Assembly (NCBI GenBank): GCA_022376925.1
Contig: JAIOJX010000025.1
Span: 7,967,141-8,031,140 of the forward strand
Length of the DNA stretch: 64,000 bases
Direction: 5' to 3'
Source of the DNA: Tragulus kanchil
Taxonomy: Eukaryota; Chordata; Mammalia; Artiodactyla; Tragulidae
Positions 27,301-39,300 of the stretch are shown here, one piece after another. Position 1 is the first letter of the stretch; the number at the start of each line of letters is the position of its first letter. The notes under the pieces are model-generated. The model ran no database searches. It saw nothing but the letters and a program-made list of their open reading frames with translations, and was not told where the DNA came from. The translations under genes and the position numbers were made by a program.

Positions 27301-30300
27301 CATGCATGTCTGACTTTTCCCTTTATGTATTTCATCCATATGGAGCAGGAAAACAAAAAACTGCTGTTTCTGGCCTTACATCTGGATCAGGAGGATTAGG
27401 TAAACTTAGTAGACATAGAAATGAAAAATGGTGATATAACTGCAAGAGTTAGATGGAGGGAAATGGACAGACTTGAGAGATATATATTTATCGTTAGTTA
27501 GACATAGAAATGAAATGGTGATAAACTGCACGATAGAAAGTCAGAAGTGGGAAGGATGACAAATAATTCCCAAGTTTCTGGTTGTGTTACAGAGACAAGA
27601 AATATTATTAGAAAAGCAGAGTAGGAAAAAGAGCAAGGGTTCAGTCTCAGATATGGTAAGCTTTAAATATCTGTGATCCACTCTAGTGGGATGTCCAGTA
27701 GCCAGTTGCAATATATGATTCCAAAGGAAGTCTGGTTTGGAGATACGTATTTTAGAATCGTTGGCAAACTCATATAATGATCTATTCAGATGGTCTCATA
27801 TTTTTTATGCTTAAAGCATATTTGGAATTAGCCCGTTTACCCATGGTAAATGTTGCCAATAAGGCCTTTTAGCTGCCAAGAAAATGAAACCTTTTAACTT
27901 TCTCCATTTGTGCATTTTGTTCTGTTTCCAGTGTTTCTATGGAAATGTGGACTCCAGTTGCATGGTTTGGGTTTTTTACAGTTCATTCTCCTCCAGTGCT
28001 TAAAACTAGTCTATTTTGTACCTCTTCCAACTGCCTCTTTCCAGTAGAACAAAGGAAAAAGTAAACAGAAAATGATGGAGTTGGCCATTCATGTGTATAA
28101 ATAGTTATTTCAGCGATGAACAGAATATTCAGCCATGATTTTAGAGTAAACTAATTGGAAAATAAATCTAAACCCTCATTTTAAGGATATAAATTGATCA
28201 GTTAATGTTTGACTATTTTCATTTTGAGATTATATTACAGACAGCTTTTTAATATTTTCTGTGTCTTATTCTATTTTGAATTTTTGTGTGCCTCATAGGT
28301 TCTTCAGGATTAGGCAGTCCTCTTGGCAGAAGTCGACACAGCAGCAGTCAGTCAGATCTGACCAGTTCCAGCAGCAGTTCCTCTGGGCTGAGCTTCACTG
28401 CATGCATGTCTGACTTTTCCCTTTATGTATTTCATCCATATGGAGCAGGAAAACAAAAAACTGCTGTTTCTGGCCTTACATCTGGATCAGGAGGATTAGG
28501 TATACTTAGCATGTTTCCATCTTTTTCAAATTTAAATTTATCACATCTTGAAAAGGTTTGATCTTATTATAAATTATGTTATCCTTAGTAATGAATATAA
28601 AATGAGATCAGAAGCTTTATTTTTCTTCTCAATAGCATCTATTCTGTCTCTACATAATAAATAGAAATATGAAATAAGTAAGTAGGTAAATTAATTATAT
28701 AAAAATTTTAAAATTCAAAATATTTTATAAGTAATATACACTGTAATATCATCATATGAGGTTACATGTGTTACTTAAATGTTTAAATGTTTCATCAAAT
28801 CACTGTATGTGTAAAAAATTGTAGTCTGTAAATAGTTAAGAATTTTGAAGTGTGTGCATTATCACATTTGTTAATTTAAAAAGAGACTCTTTATTATTAC
28901 TAGTTATTTAATGAACTTAAATTCCACTGACATAATTTAAAGTATAGATTGCCTACTGAAATTGCATAGGATGTTGGTATTAGTGAATGCTGTTGACTTA
29001 TTTAGACAAATGATAAAGAGACACACTCCAAGTCAATTCTAGTTTTTGTTGAGATGTAAACATTATCAATTATATTTGTGAGGGCTTCCCCTGGTGGTCC
29101 AGTGGGTAAGGACACCGCCTTGCACTGCAAGGGGCGCCGGTTCGAGCCCTGGCCTGGGAAGATCCCACGTGCCGCGGAGCGGCTGGACGGATGTGTCCAA
29201 TCACCGAGCCAGAGCTCTGGAGCGCATGTGCCCAGAGCCAGCGCTCTGCAACGACAGACGCCACTGCAATGGGAGGCCCACAGGAGCCAAAGAACAAAGA
29301 TGGATGAAAATAGAGAAATGAAAGACCAATAGAAGTGGCCCGCCCACTCCCCTCCCTCCCCAACCCGACCCCCGCCCAAAGTAAAATAAATAAATAAATC
29401 TTTAAAAAAAAAAAATTATATTTGTGAGCTTGAACCTATTATTGTTAGGAATGTCTAATGCTCATTAAATCATTCTTAAATTTTTACCTCAGTTAAGTGA
29501 TTTTATTTAATATAGTATAGTCTAGCCTATTGAATAACCTCTTATAACTAGTTGTTGGGGCTCTGTGTGTGTATATACGTATATGCGTGTGTGTTCATGT
29601 GTATTTTTTTTTTAAGGGAATGTGGATGAAGAACCCACTTCAGTCACTGGTCGAAAAGACTCACTCAGTATAAATCTCGAGTTTGTAAAAGTGAGTTTGT
29701 CTCGGATAAGGCGTTCTGGAGGTGCCTCATTTTTTGAAAGTCAGTCTGTAAGCAAGTCTGCAAGCAAAATGGATACTACATTAATAAATATATCTGGTAT
29801 TCAATTTTATATTTTTTAATTAAAATACTGTTTTTCCAGAATTAAATAAGGGCCCCCTTTAAGTGTTTAAATGCTAAATACATTTAATAATATCAAGCAT
29901 TTAGTGATAAACTGATTTAAAAGTGCAGAATAACTGTCCAGCCAAGTAGTATCAAGTCCAGCTAGTCAATGTTAGAAATACAATTTCTAAACAGATATGT
30001 GGAAGTATCACCCAAGGGCCTAAATATGGCTAATTAAGTCACTAAAAACCACTTCTTCACTTCTCTACCATGAGTTGGTACAACTTCTGACTTTTTGATT
30101 TTTTAATTATAAAATCTTAAAACACTAAGGAGGAATGGGTATTGAATATTTTTTACTTGTTATCATAAGATCTTATATACATGTGTTTCACTACTTTTAT
30201 AACCAACTATGGACAGATCACTTGCTTACTTTCTTTACAGTGTGATTTGAGTATTTAAAATTGAATAGAACATTTTAAAGGATTCAGAGTACTAAGTGTG

Positions 30301-33300
30301 TGAAAACTTTAAAAATTATTCAAACAATATTATAAGTAATCCACTCAACACAATATATGCTTGATCATTCAGCGCATGTTTAATTTAGTCTGTATTTTAC
30401 AGTGAGCTTGTGCCAGGCACTCTGCTAGATGCTTAGAGATGCCCCCATGAATAAGGCAAGGTCTTACAGGGCAGTATGACAAATCCTATAAAGGAGGTTT
30501 ACTTAAAGAGGAGGAACCAAATTCTGTTTTATATGAGAGATCAGAGAATGTTTCACAAAGGATGTGATGTTGGGGCTGGGTCTTTACAATTATGCAGGAA
30601 TATTCCTGGCTATGGCATCATGGTATTTAATGGTACAGAAGCATCATAAAGTATGCTTTTGGATCATACTTTGATTCACTGAGGTTGAAGCATAGGTTGA
30701 ACATTGAGTTAGTTGTACAAAGTAGGTGGGGCCAGAGATAGAGAGGAGGTGACTAGAGGTAAAGCTGATGAAATAGCCTAGGACATGACTGTGGGATGGG
30801 GAGCCTTATACCATGCTAAAGAATGGGGTTCTGATCCTTTGGGTAAGGACAAGCCATTAGCAGTTTTTAGGAAACAGTATGACAACATTGCCCTTAAAGA
30901 TGGCAGTACTGTACTGTACACTGAAAAATCTATTAAGAGGGTGAATTTCATGTTAAATGTTCTTGTCACAAAAATACAACCAAAATTACATGTGGATTAT
31001 AAATTGTTTATATTTTTCAAAAAAAGAAATGATGCTTCAGATTGATGTTCTATGAAGAGAGCTGATGGTAGAACAGAAAGAGATGGTAGAGTAGAAAGAT
31101 GCTTGAGGAAGCTGTTGAAATAGACTAAGCAATAGAGGATGAGGTCCTGAATTGTGATGGTAAAAAAAGAGGGAATGGTTTTAAGAGAAATATGAGAATC
31201 CACAAGCTTAAGAATGAGTTGAACAGCAACAACAAAAAAAGAATAAGTTGTATGAGAAGCAGTAAAGGAGACAAAGATACCTCAGACTTCAGTGTAGGTG
31301 GCCTAAGGGATGGTGAAGTCATTAACTTTAGAAAATAAAGAAGGAAATGCTTATACAGCACTAGGGTGGAAGGATCTGATAGGCAGGTTGGCTAATGGGC
31401 TCAGGCTGAAACAGAAACTGTGTGGATTATTCAAACAATATTATAAGTAATCCACTCAACACAAAAAGACGATGTTTAATTTAGTCTGTATTTTACAGTG
31501 AGCTTGTGCCAGGCACTCTGCTAGATGCTTAGAGATGCCCCCATGAATAAGGCAAGGTCTTACAGGGCAGTATGACAAATCCTATAAAGGAGGTTTACTT
31601 AAAGAGGAGGAACCAAATTCTGTTTTATATGAGAGATCAGAGAATGTTTCACAAAGGATGTGATGTTGGGGCTGGGTCTTTACAATTATGCAGGAATATT
31701 CCTGGCTATGGCATCATGGTATTTAATGGTACAGAAGCATCATAAAGTATGCTTTTGGATCATACTTTGATTCACTGAGGTTGAAGCATAGGTTGAACAT
31801 TGAGTTAGTTGTACAAAGTAGGTGGGGCCAGAGATAGAGAGGAGGTGACTAGAGGTAAAGCTGATGAAATAGCCTAGGACATGACTGTGGGATGGGGAGC
31901 CTTATACCATGCTAAAGAATGGGGTTCTGATCCTTTGGGTAAGGACAAGCCATTAGCAGTTTTTAGGAAACAGTATGACAACATTGCCCTTAAAGATGGC
32001 AGTACTGTACTGTACACTGAAAAATCTATTAAGAGGGTGAATTTCATGTTAAATGTTCTTGTCACAAAAATACAACCAAAATTACATGTGGATTATAAAT
32101 TGTTTATATTTTTCAAAAAAAGAAATGATGCTTCAGATTGATGTTCTATGAAGAGAGCTGATGGTAGAACAGAAAGAGATGGTAGAGTAGAAAGATGCTT
32201 GAGGAAGCTGTTGAAATAGACTAAGCAATAGAGGATGAGGTCCTGAATTGTGATGGTAAAAAAAGAGGGAATGGTTTTAAGAGAAATATGAGAATCCACA
32301 AGCTTAAGAATGAGTTGAACAGCAACAACAAAAAAAGAATAAGTTGTATGAGAAGCAGTAAAGGAGACAAAGATACCTCAGACTTCAGTGTAGGTGGCCT
32401 AAGGGATGGTGAAGTCATTAACTTTAGAAAATAAAGAAGGAAATGCTTATACAGCACTAGGGTGGAAGGATCTGATAGGCAGTTGGCTAATGGGCTGTGT
32501 GGATATGGGCTCAGGCTGAAACAGAAACTTGAGGTTTGTTGGACACTAGCCTGTGAATGCAGCAGAAGCTCTGGTGGAGGACTGGAGGGAGCAGCACGTA
32601 AAGCAGGAGCAACATGTAAAGCAGGAGCAGCAGAGAGCTCCGAGCAGAACCCCAAGATGCCATCAGAATGCTCTCAGACTGACAAATCGCTGCTTTTTGT
32701 CTAAAAGGAGAACAGTAGCTTCTGCCATATAGTTACTTGGTTTGCACCTGCTTTTGAAAAACTTTGTATTCTAGGTCATCTTGAGAAGAGCTCTATGTTA
32801 AAGCTTGAAACTGTCTGTAAGACTGATCTTAGATCCTGTCTGAGAATTTCATGATAAAGTGCTAACACAATTCCAGTCTGCCTCACCTCAAAAATGGAAA
32901 TGGAAATAATGGTGCTAGAATGTGGTATTTTTATCAGCTGTGAAAGGAACACATTATAACTTACTAATCATACTGTGTACCTTATTTTGGTATTTCATGA
33001 ATTGTTATAGAATTGTATAATACCACATCATATTACACCTACCACGTGAAAATAGTAAAGGTTTTGGAAATGTGTTCTAACAAACTTTCTTTATTTATCA
33101 GCTGTTTGTGATATAGGATCTGCTTCCTTTAAATATGACATGCGCCGGCTCAGTGAAATTTTGGCATTTCCAAGAGCCTGGTATAGGAGGAGTATTGCAA
33201 GACGCCTATTCCTTGGAGACCAAACTATAAATTTGCCAAGTAAGCTTGTTTATGTAATTGTAAATTATACTTAGACTGCTTTTAATTTCAACTACAGCAG

Positions 33301-36300
33301 TAACAAGATGCATGATTGATAACACAAACTTTGTCTTACCTGGTAAGCTGTAGTCTACAGTTCTTCTCACTCATTCAACAAATGCCTGTGGAGTCCCTTT
33401 AATGTGCTAGTGACCCCTGGGAATGCACTAGCATTGGAGGTCGCCAAATGCTTGCTTCCTCAGGGATAATTTTATTCTGTGGTGATGGCCCTGTGATCTC
33501 TGTAAAATCTGGAAATGCATCAATACATTTCACCAACTTAATCATGGTTAGTTAAACATGGAAAATAGGAAATGCTTATACAGCACTAGGGTGGAAGGAT
33601 CTGATAGGCAGTTGGCTAATGGGCTGTGTGGATATGGGCTCAGGCTGAAACAGAAACTTGAGGTTTGTTGGACACTAGCCTGTGAATGCAGCAGAAGCTC
33701 TGGTGGAGGACTGGAGGGAGCAGCACGTAAAGCAGGAGCAACATGTAAAGCAGGAGCAGCAGAGAGCTCCGAGCAGAACCCCAAGATGCCATCAGAATGC
33801 TCTCAGACTGACAAATCGCTGCTTTTTGTCTAAAAGGAGAACAGTAGCTTCTGCCATATAGTTACTTGGTTTGCACCTGCTTTTGAAAAACTTTGTATTC
33901 TAGGTCATCTTGAGAAGAGCTCTATGTTAAAGCTTGAAACTGTCTGTAAGACTGATCTTAGATCCTGTCTGAGAATTTCATGATAAAGTGCTAACACAAT
34001 TCCAGTCTGCCTCACCTCAAAAATGGAAATGGAAATAATGGTGCTAGAATGTGGTATTTTTATCAGCTGTGAAAGGAACACATTATAACTTACTAATCAT
34101 ACTGTGTACCTTATTTTGGTATTTCATGAATTGTTATAGAATTGTATAATACCACATCATATTACACCTACCACGTGAAAATAGTAAAGGTTTTGGAAAT
34201 GTGTTCTAACAAACTTTCTTTATTTATCAGCTGTTTGTGATATAGGATCTGCTTCCTTTAAATATGACATGCGCCGCCTCAGTGAAATTTTGGCATTTCC
34301 AAGAGCCTGGTATAGGAGGAGTATTGCAAGACGCCTATTCCTTGGAGACCAAACTATAAATTTGCCAAGTAAGCTTGTTTATGTAATTGTAAATTATACT
34401 TAGACTGCTTTTAATTTCAACTACAGCAGTAACAAGATGCATGATTGATAACACAAACTTTGTCTTACCTGGTAAGCTGTAGTCTACAGTTCTTCTCACT
34501 CATTCAACAAATGCCTGTGGAGTCCCTTTAATGTGCTAGTGACCCCTGGGAATGCACTAGCATTGGAGGTCGCCAAATGCTTGCTTCCTCAGGGATAATT
34601 TTATTCTGTGGTGATGGCCCTGTGATCTCTGTAAAATCTGGAAATGCATCAATACATTTCACCAACTTAATCATGGTTAGTTAAACATGGAAAATAGAAA
34701 ATATTAGGGAGGTGCTACCATATTTCATTTTTTTCTCTTGGACTTAGATATTGTTGTAGTAATACATGGTGTCAGTGAAAGAGTTACCGTGGTATAGTAG
34801 AAAATACTAGAAACTTGGTCTGGGTCTGTTCCTAATGTCATGGGACAGCGTGCCTGTCCTACCCTTCTTGTATATTCTTCATAAGAAGTAAAGAGCAGGG
34901 CTTCCCCTGGTGGTCCAGTGGGTAAGGACACCGCCTTGCAGTGCAAGAGGCGCCGGTTCGATCCCTGGCCTGGGAAGATCCCACGTGCTGCGGAGTGGCC
35001 GGACCGATGTGTCCAATTACCGAGCTGGAGCTCTGGAGCGCATGTGCCCAAAGCCGGCGCTCTGCAGCGACAGACGATGGGAGGCCCACAGGAGCCAAAG
35101 AACAAAGACAGATGAAAATAGAGAAATGAAAGACCAATAGAAGTGGCCCACCTGCTCCCCTCCCTCCCCAACCCTCCCCTGGCCCAAAATAAATAAATAA
35201 ATAAATAAATCTTTAAAAAAAAAAAAAAAGAAGTAAAGAGCATGCTGGACTGTACTTTGCAGACTGTATGTTATACAGTTGTCAGAGAACTGAACAAAAT
35301 ATAAAATGTGATTAGGAATGGTAGAGTGGTGAAATTTCCTCTTTTATAACATGGTGATATTACCTGTTAATTCTGTTTTTGTTACCTACTTTCCTGTTAG
35401 CATCTGGCCCAGGGACACCTGATTCCATTGAAGGTGTAAGCCAACACCTTTCCCCCGAGTCGTCAAGAAAAGCTTACTGCAGGACCTGGGAGCAGCCCAG
35501 TCAGTCTGCCTCCTTCACCCACATGCCTCAGTCACCCAATGTTTTCAATGAGCATATGACGAACAGCACCATGTCACCAGGAACAGCAGCACAGAGCCTA
35601 AAGTCCCCAGCTTCCATAAGGTCAAGGAGTGTGTCTGATTCTTCAGTTCCCCGAAGAGGTAACACTGCTGTTTTTGCTCTCAGTAGTCCTCCAGTGCCCC
35701 CAAGATAAAAGTCTTAATTAGTTACTCCAGATTTCTGACCCAACTGCCAAGATTAAAAGGCTTTCATGGTTAGTTAAACATGGAAAATAGAAAATATTAG
35801 GAGGTGCTACCATATTTCATTTTTTTCTCTTGGACTTAGATATTGTTGTAGTAATACATGGTGTCAGTGAAAGAGTTACCGTGGTATAGTAGAAAATACT
35901 AGAAACTTGGTCTGGGTCTGTTCCTAATGTCATGGGACAGCGTGCCTGTCCTACCCTTCTTGTATATTCTTCATAAGAAGTAAAGAGCAGGGCTTCCCCT
36001 GGTGGTCCAGTGGGTAAGGACACCGCCTTGCAGTGCAAGAGGCGCCGGTTCGATCCCTGGCCTGGGAAGATCCCACGTGCTGCGGAGTGGCCGGACCGAT
36101 GTGTCCAATTACCGAGCTGGAGCTCTGGAGCGCATGTGCCCAAAGCCGGCGCTCTGCAGCGACAGACGATGGGAGGCCCACAGGAGCCAAAGAACAAAGA
36201 CAGATGAAAATAGAGAAATGAAAGACCAATAGAAGTGGCCCACCTGCTCCCCTCCCTCCCCAACCCTCCCCTGGCCCAAAATAAATAAATAAATAAATAA

Positions 36301-39300
36301 ATCTTTAAAAAAAAAAAAAAAGAAGTAAAGAGCATGCTGGACTGTACTTTGCAGACTGTATGTTATACAGTTGTCAGAGAACTGAACAAAATATAAAATG
36401 TGATTAGGAATGGTAGAGTGGTGAAATTTCCTCTTTTATAACATGGTGATATTACCTGTTAATTCTGTTTTTGTTACCTACTTTCCTGTTAGCATCTGGC
36501 CCAGGGACACCTGATTCCATTGAAGGTGTAAGCCAACACCTTTCCCCCGAGTCGTCAAGAAAAGCTTACTGCAGGACCTGGGAGCAGCCCAGTCAGTCTG
36601 CCTCCTTCACCCACATGCCTCAGTCACCCAATGTTTTCAATGAGCATATGACGAACAGCACCATGTCACCAGGAACAGCAGCACAGAGCCTAAAGTCCCC
36701 AGCTTCCATAAGGTCAAGGAGTGTGTCTGATTCTTCAGTTCCCCGAAGAGGTAACACTGCTGTTTTTGCTCTCAGTAGTCCTCCAGTGCCCCCAAGATAA
36801 AAGTCTTAATTAGTTACTCCAGATTTCTGACCCAACTGCAGGCTTTTATAGAAGATGTGGGGTAGGAGAAGGAGTCCCAAACTTAACAACAAACACACAC
36901 TTCACAGTATCAGTACCTGTGGCAGATGAGACAGCTGGATGGCTAGCTGCTTTGAAAAGGGATAGAGAGAGAGAAATGAGTACAGTGTTAGTGTGCTCCA
37001 TATGGTAGTTATTTTTAGATGTAAAACAAACCAACAGTGTTGTAGAAGACACTTGATACTGAAGAAGTTAATCTGCATTCTTTCAGTCATTCTTTTATAC
37101 AGCTAGTATTTTTTCAGCTTTTGTGCTCAACACTCTACTTGTGTCTAACTATATAAATGATACAGTTCCTATCACAAGATAATAGGAGTATAATTATAGA
37201 GTATAATGAGCAAATGCAGGACTCAACATACATACTGAGTCCCTAAAAACACAGAAGACAGGTACCCTGGCTGGCCTTCACATTTCAGAATGGTAGCAAA
37301 TTCTTTTTGGCAGCAACAACTTGTGATTTTGCCTTTGTTAAGGAAATCCTAGGGTGATAAATGACCTTTGTTGCTATATCTCATGCACACCAGCATCTCC
37401 TCATGTAAAATGAAAGTCATACAGAACTTAATGAGCTTTCAACAAGTAAGACTCAACATTCAGTAAAGGATAACTATTTTAGAGGCAGTGTGACAGCAAG
37501 TAAATGTTAGATTTTAACACAAAAATATCATCTTATTTGTATTATAGAGATGAGTAGTTTTGCTTTGTAATTGGCCTGTTAATTCTGTTTTGTTACCTTC
37601 TTTCCTGTTAGCATCTGGCCCAGGGACACCTGATTCCATTGAAGGTGTAAGCCAACACCTTTCCCCCGAGTCGTCAAGAAAAGCTTACTGCAGGACCTGG
37701 GAGCAGCCCAGTCAGTCTGCCTCCTTCACCCACATGCCTCAGTCACCCAATGTTTTCAATGAGCATATGACGAACAGCACCATGTCACCAGGAACAGCAG
37801 CACAGAGCCTAAAGTCCCCAGCTTCCATAAGGTCAAGGAGTGTGTCTGATTCTTCAGTTCCCCGAAGAGGTAACACTGCTGTTTTTGCTCTCAGTAGTCC
37901 TCCAGTGCCCCCAAGATAAAAGTCTTAATTAGTTACTCCAGATTTCTGACCCAACTGCAGGCTTTTATAGAAGATGTGGGGTAGGAGAAGGAGTCCCAAA
38001 CTTAACAACAAACACACACTTCACAGTATCAGTACCTGTGGCAGATGAGACAGCTGGATGGCTAGCTGCTTTGAAAAGGGATAGAGAGAGAGAAATGAGT
38101 ACAGTGTTAGTGTGCTCCATATGGTAGTTATTTTTAGATGTAAAACAAACCAACAGTGTTGTAGAAGACACTTGATACTGAAGAAGTTAATCTGCATTCT
38201 TTCAGTCATTCTTTTATACAGCTAGTATTTTTTCAGCTTTTGTGCTCAACACTCTACTTGTGTCTAACTATATAAATGATACAGTTCCTATCACAAGATA
38301 ATAGGAGTATAATTATAGAGTATAATGAGCAAATGCAGGACTCAACATACATACTGAGTCCCTAAAAACACAGAAGACAGGTACCCTGGCTGGCCTTCAC
38401 ATTTCAGAATGGTAGCAAATTCTTTTTGGCAGCAACAACTTGTGATTTTTGCCTTTGTTAAGGAAATCCTAGGGTGATAAATGACCTTTGTTGCTATATC
38501 TCATGCACACCAGCATCTCCTCATGTAAAATGAAAGTCATACAGAACTTAATGAGCTTTCAACAAGTAAGACTCAACATTCAGTAAAGGATAACTATTTT
38601 AGAGGCAGTGTGACAGCTAGTAAATGTTAGATTTTAACACAAAAATATCATCTTATTTGTATTATAGAGATGAGTAGTTTTTGCTTTGTAATTGGCTTAA
38701 CAAATAAATGTACATTTGATTTTCTGTTTTTAGATTCACTTTCAAAAACATCAACTCCCTTTAACAAATCAAACAAAGCAGCAAGCCAACAAGGGACCCC
38801 GTGGGAAACACTTGTCGTGTTTGCTATCAACTTGAAGCAATTAAACGTTCAAATGAATATGAGTAATGTAATGGGAAATACAACGTAAGCTCTTCAGCTA
38901 CAAAGAAAATTTATTTAATCATTAGTTGTAATTTTTCTAATTGCTATAAAGCAATGCAAAACCTTAATTAAATGCTGAAATGTTTGAGACAGTAAAGAGT
39001 AGATAAATTATCAGTTGCTTTATCCTGAAAATGATTTAATCATAAAGATATTATAACACTAAAACAGCATGAAACGTGTTCTAAAAAGATAGAAAATAAG
39101 GAAAATAACGTAATTTTCTAGTTTAGAAGAAAGCTTTATCATTAATGTTAATATTTAACTGTTTACCATAGTTTTTTTGTAAGGAATGTATTTTCATTAT
39201 TCAGTTTTTTTGACATCATGTAAGTTCTATTTTAATTCATGACATTGGAAGCCATATGTCGATAATTAATAAGCCTTTTTTTCTTTATAGCTGGACAACT

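Larger units (their letters stand above)
26341..28510. repeat. Tandem duplication D9 (period about 1100 bp, exon w14)
   Basis: 26341-27409 matches 27442-28510 apart from an indel near 26777 and one base at the w14 donor. The filler 27410-27441 is a corrupted copy of the segment near 26398. Part of this unit also lies in D8, so 26341-26537 occurs three times. Confidence 0.9.
32438..34697. repeat. Tandem duplication D11 (period 1129 bp, exon w16)
   Basis: 32438-33568 matches 33567-34697, a direct junction sharing ag, with one synonymous substitution in w16. Confidence 0.93.
34671..36839. repeat. Tandem duplication D12 (period 1092 bp, exon w17 and a SINE)
   Basis: 34671-35747 matches 35764-36839. 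The 16-bp filler 35748-35763 resembles the sequence that should follow (aggctttt). The unit carries a full SINE with its target-site duplications, so the SINE copy at 35990 is not an independent insertion. Confidence 0.92.
36455..38696. repeat. Tandem duplication D13 (period about 1120 bp, exon w17 again)
   Basis: 36455-37575 matches 37575-38696 with a few homopolymer and single-base differences. With D12 it makes w17 present three times. Confidence 0.92.

Noticed and set aside
29083..29180. tRNA-like sequence with a B-box (ggttcga)
   Set aside because: It is the tRNA-derived head of a SINE with poly-A and target-site duplications, not a tRNA gene.
30785..31045. 86-codon intronic ORF, repeated at 31881
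   Set aside because: No splice sites in a suitable phase and it sits in repeat-like intron sequence. Its presence twice is due to D10, not to selection.
34725..35243. 172-codon ORF on the minus strand (repeated at 35817)
   Set aside because: It lies across a reversed reading of a CHR-like SINE and its tail. Similar minus-strand ORFs recur at every copy of this SINE, so it is element sequence, not a gene.
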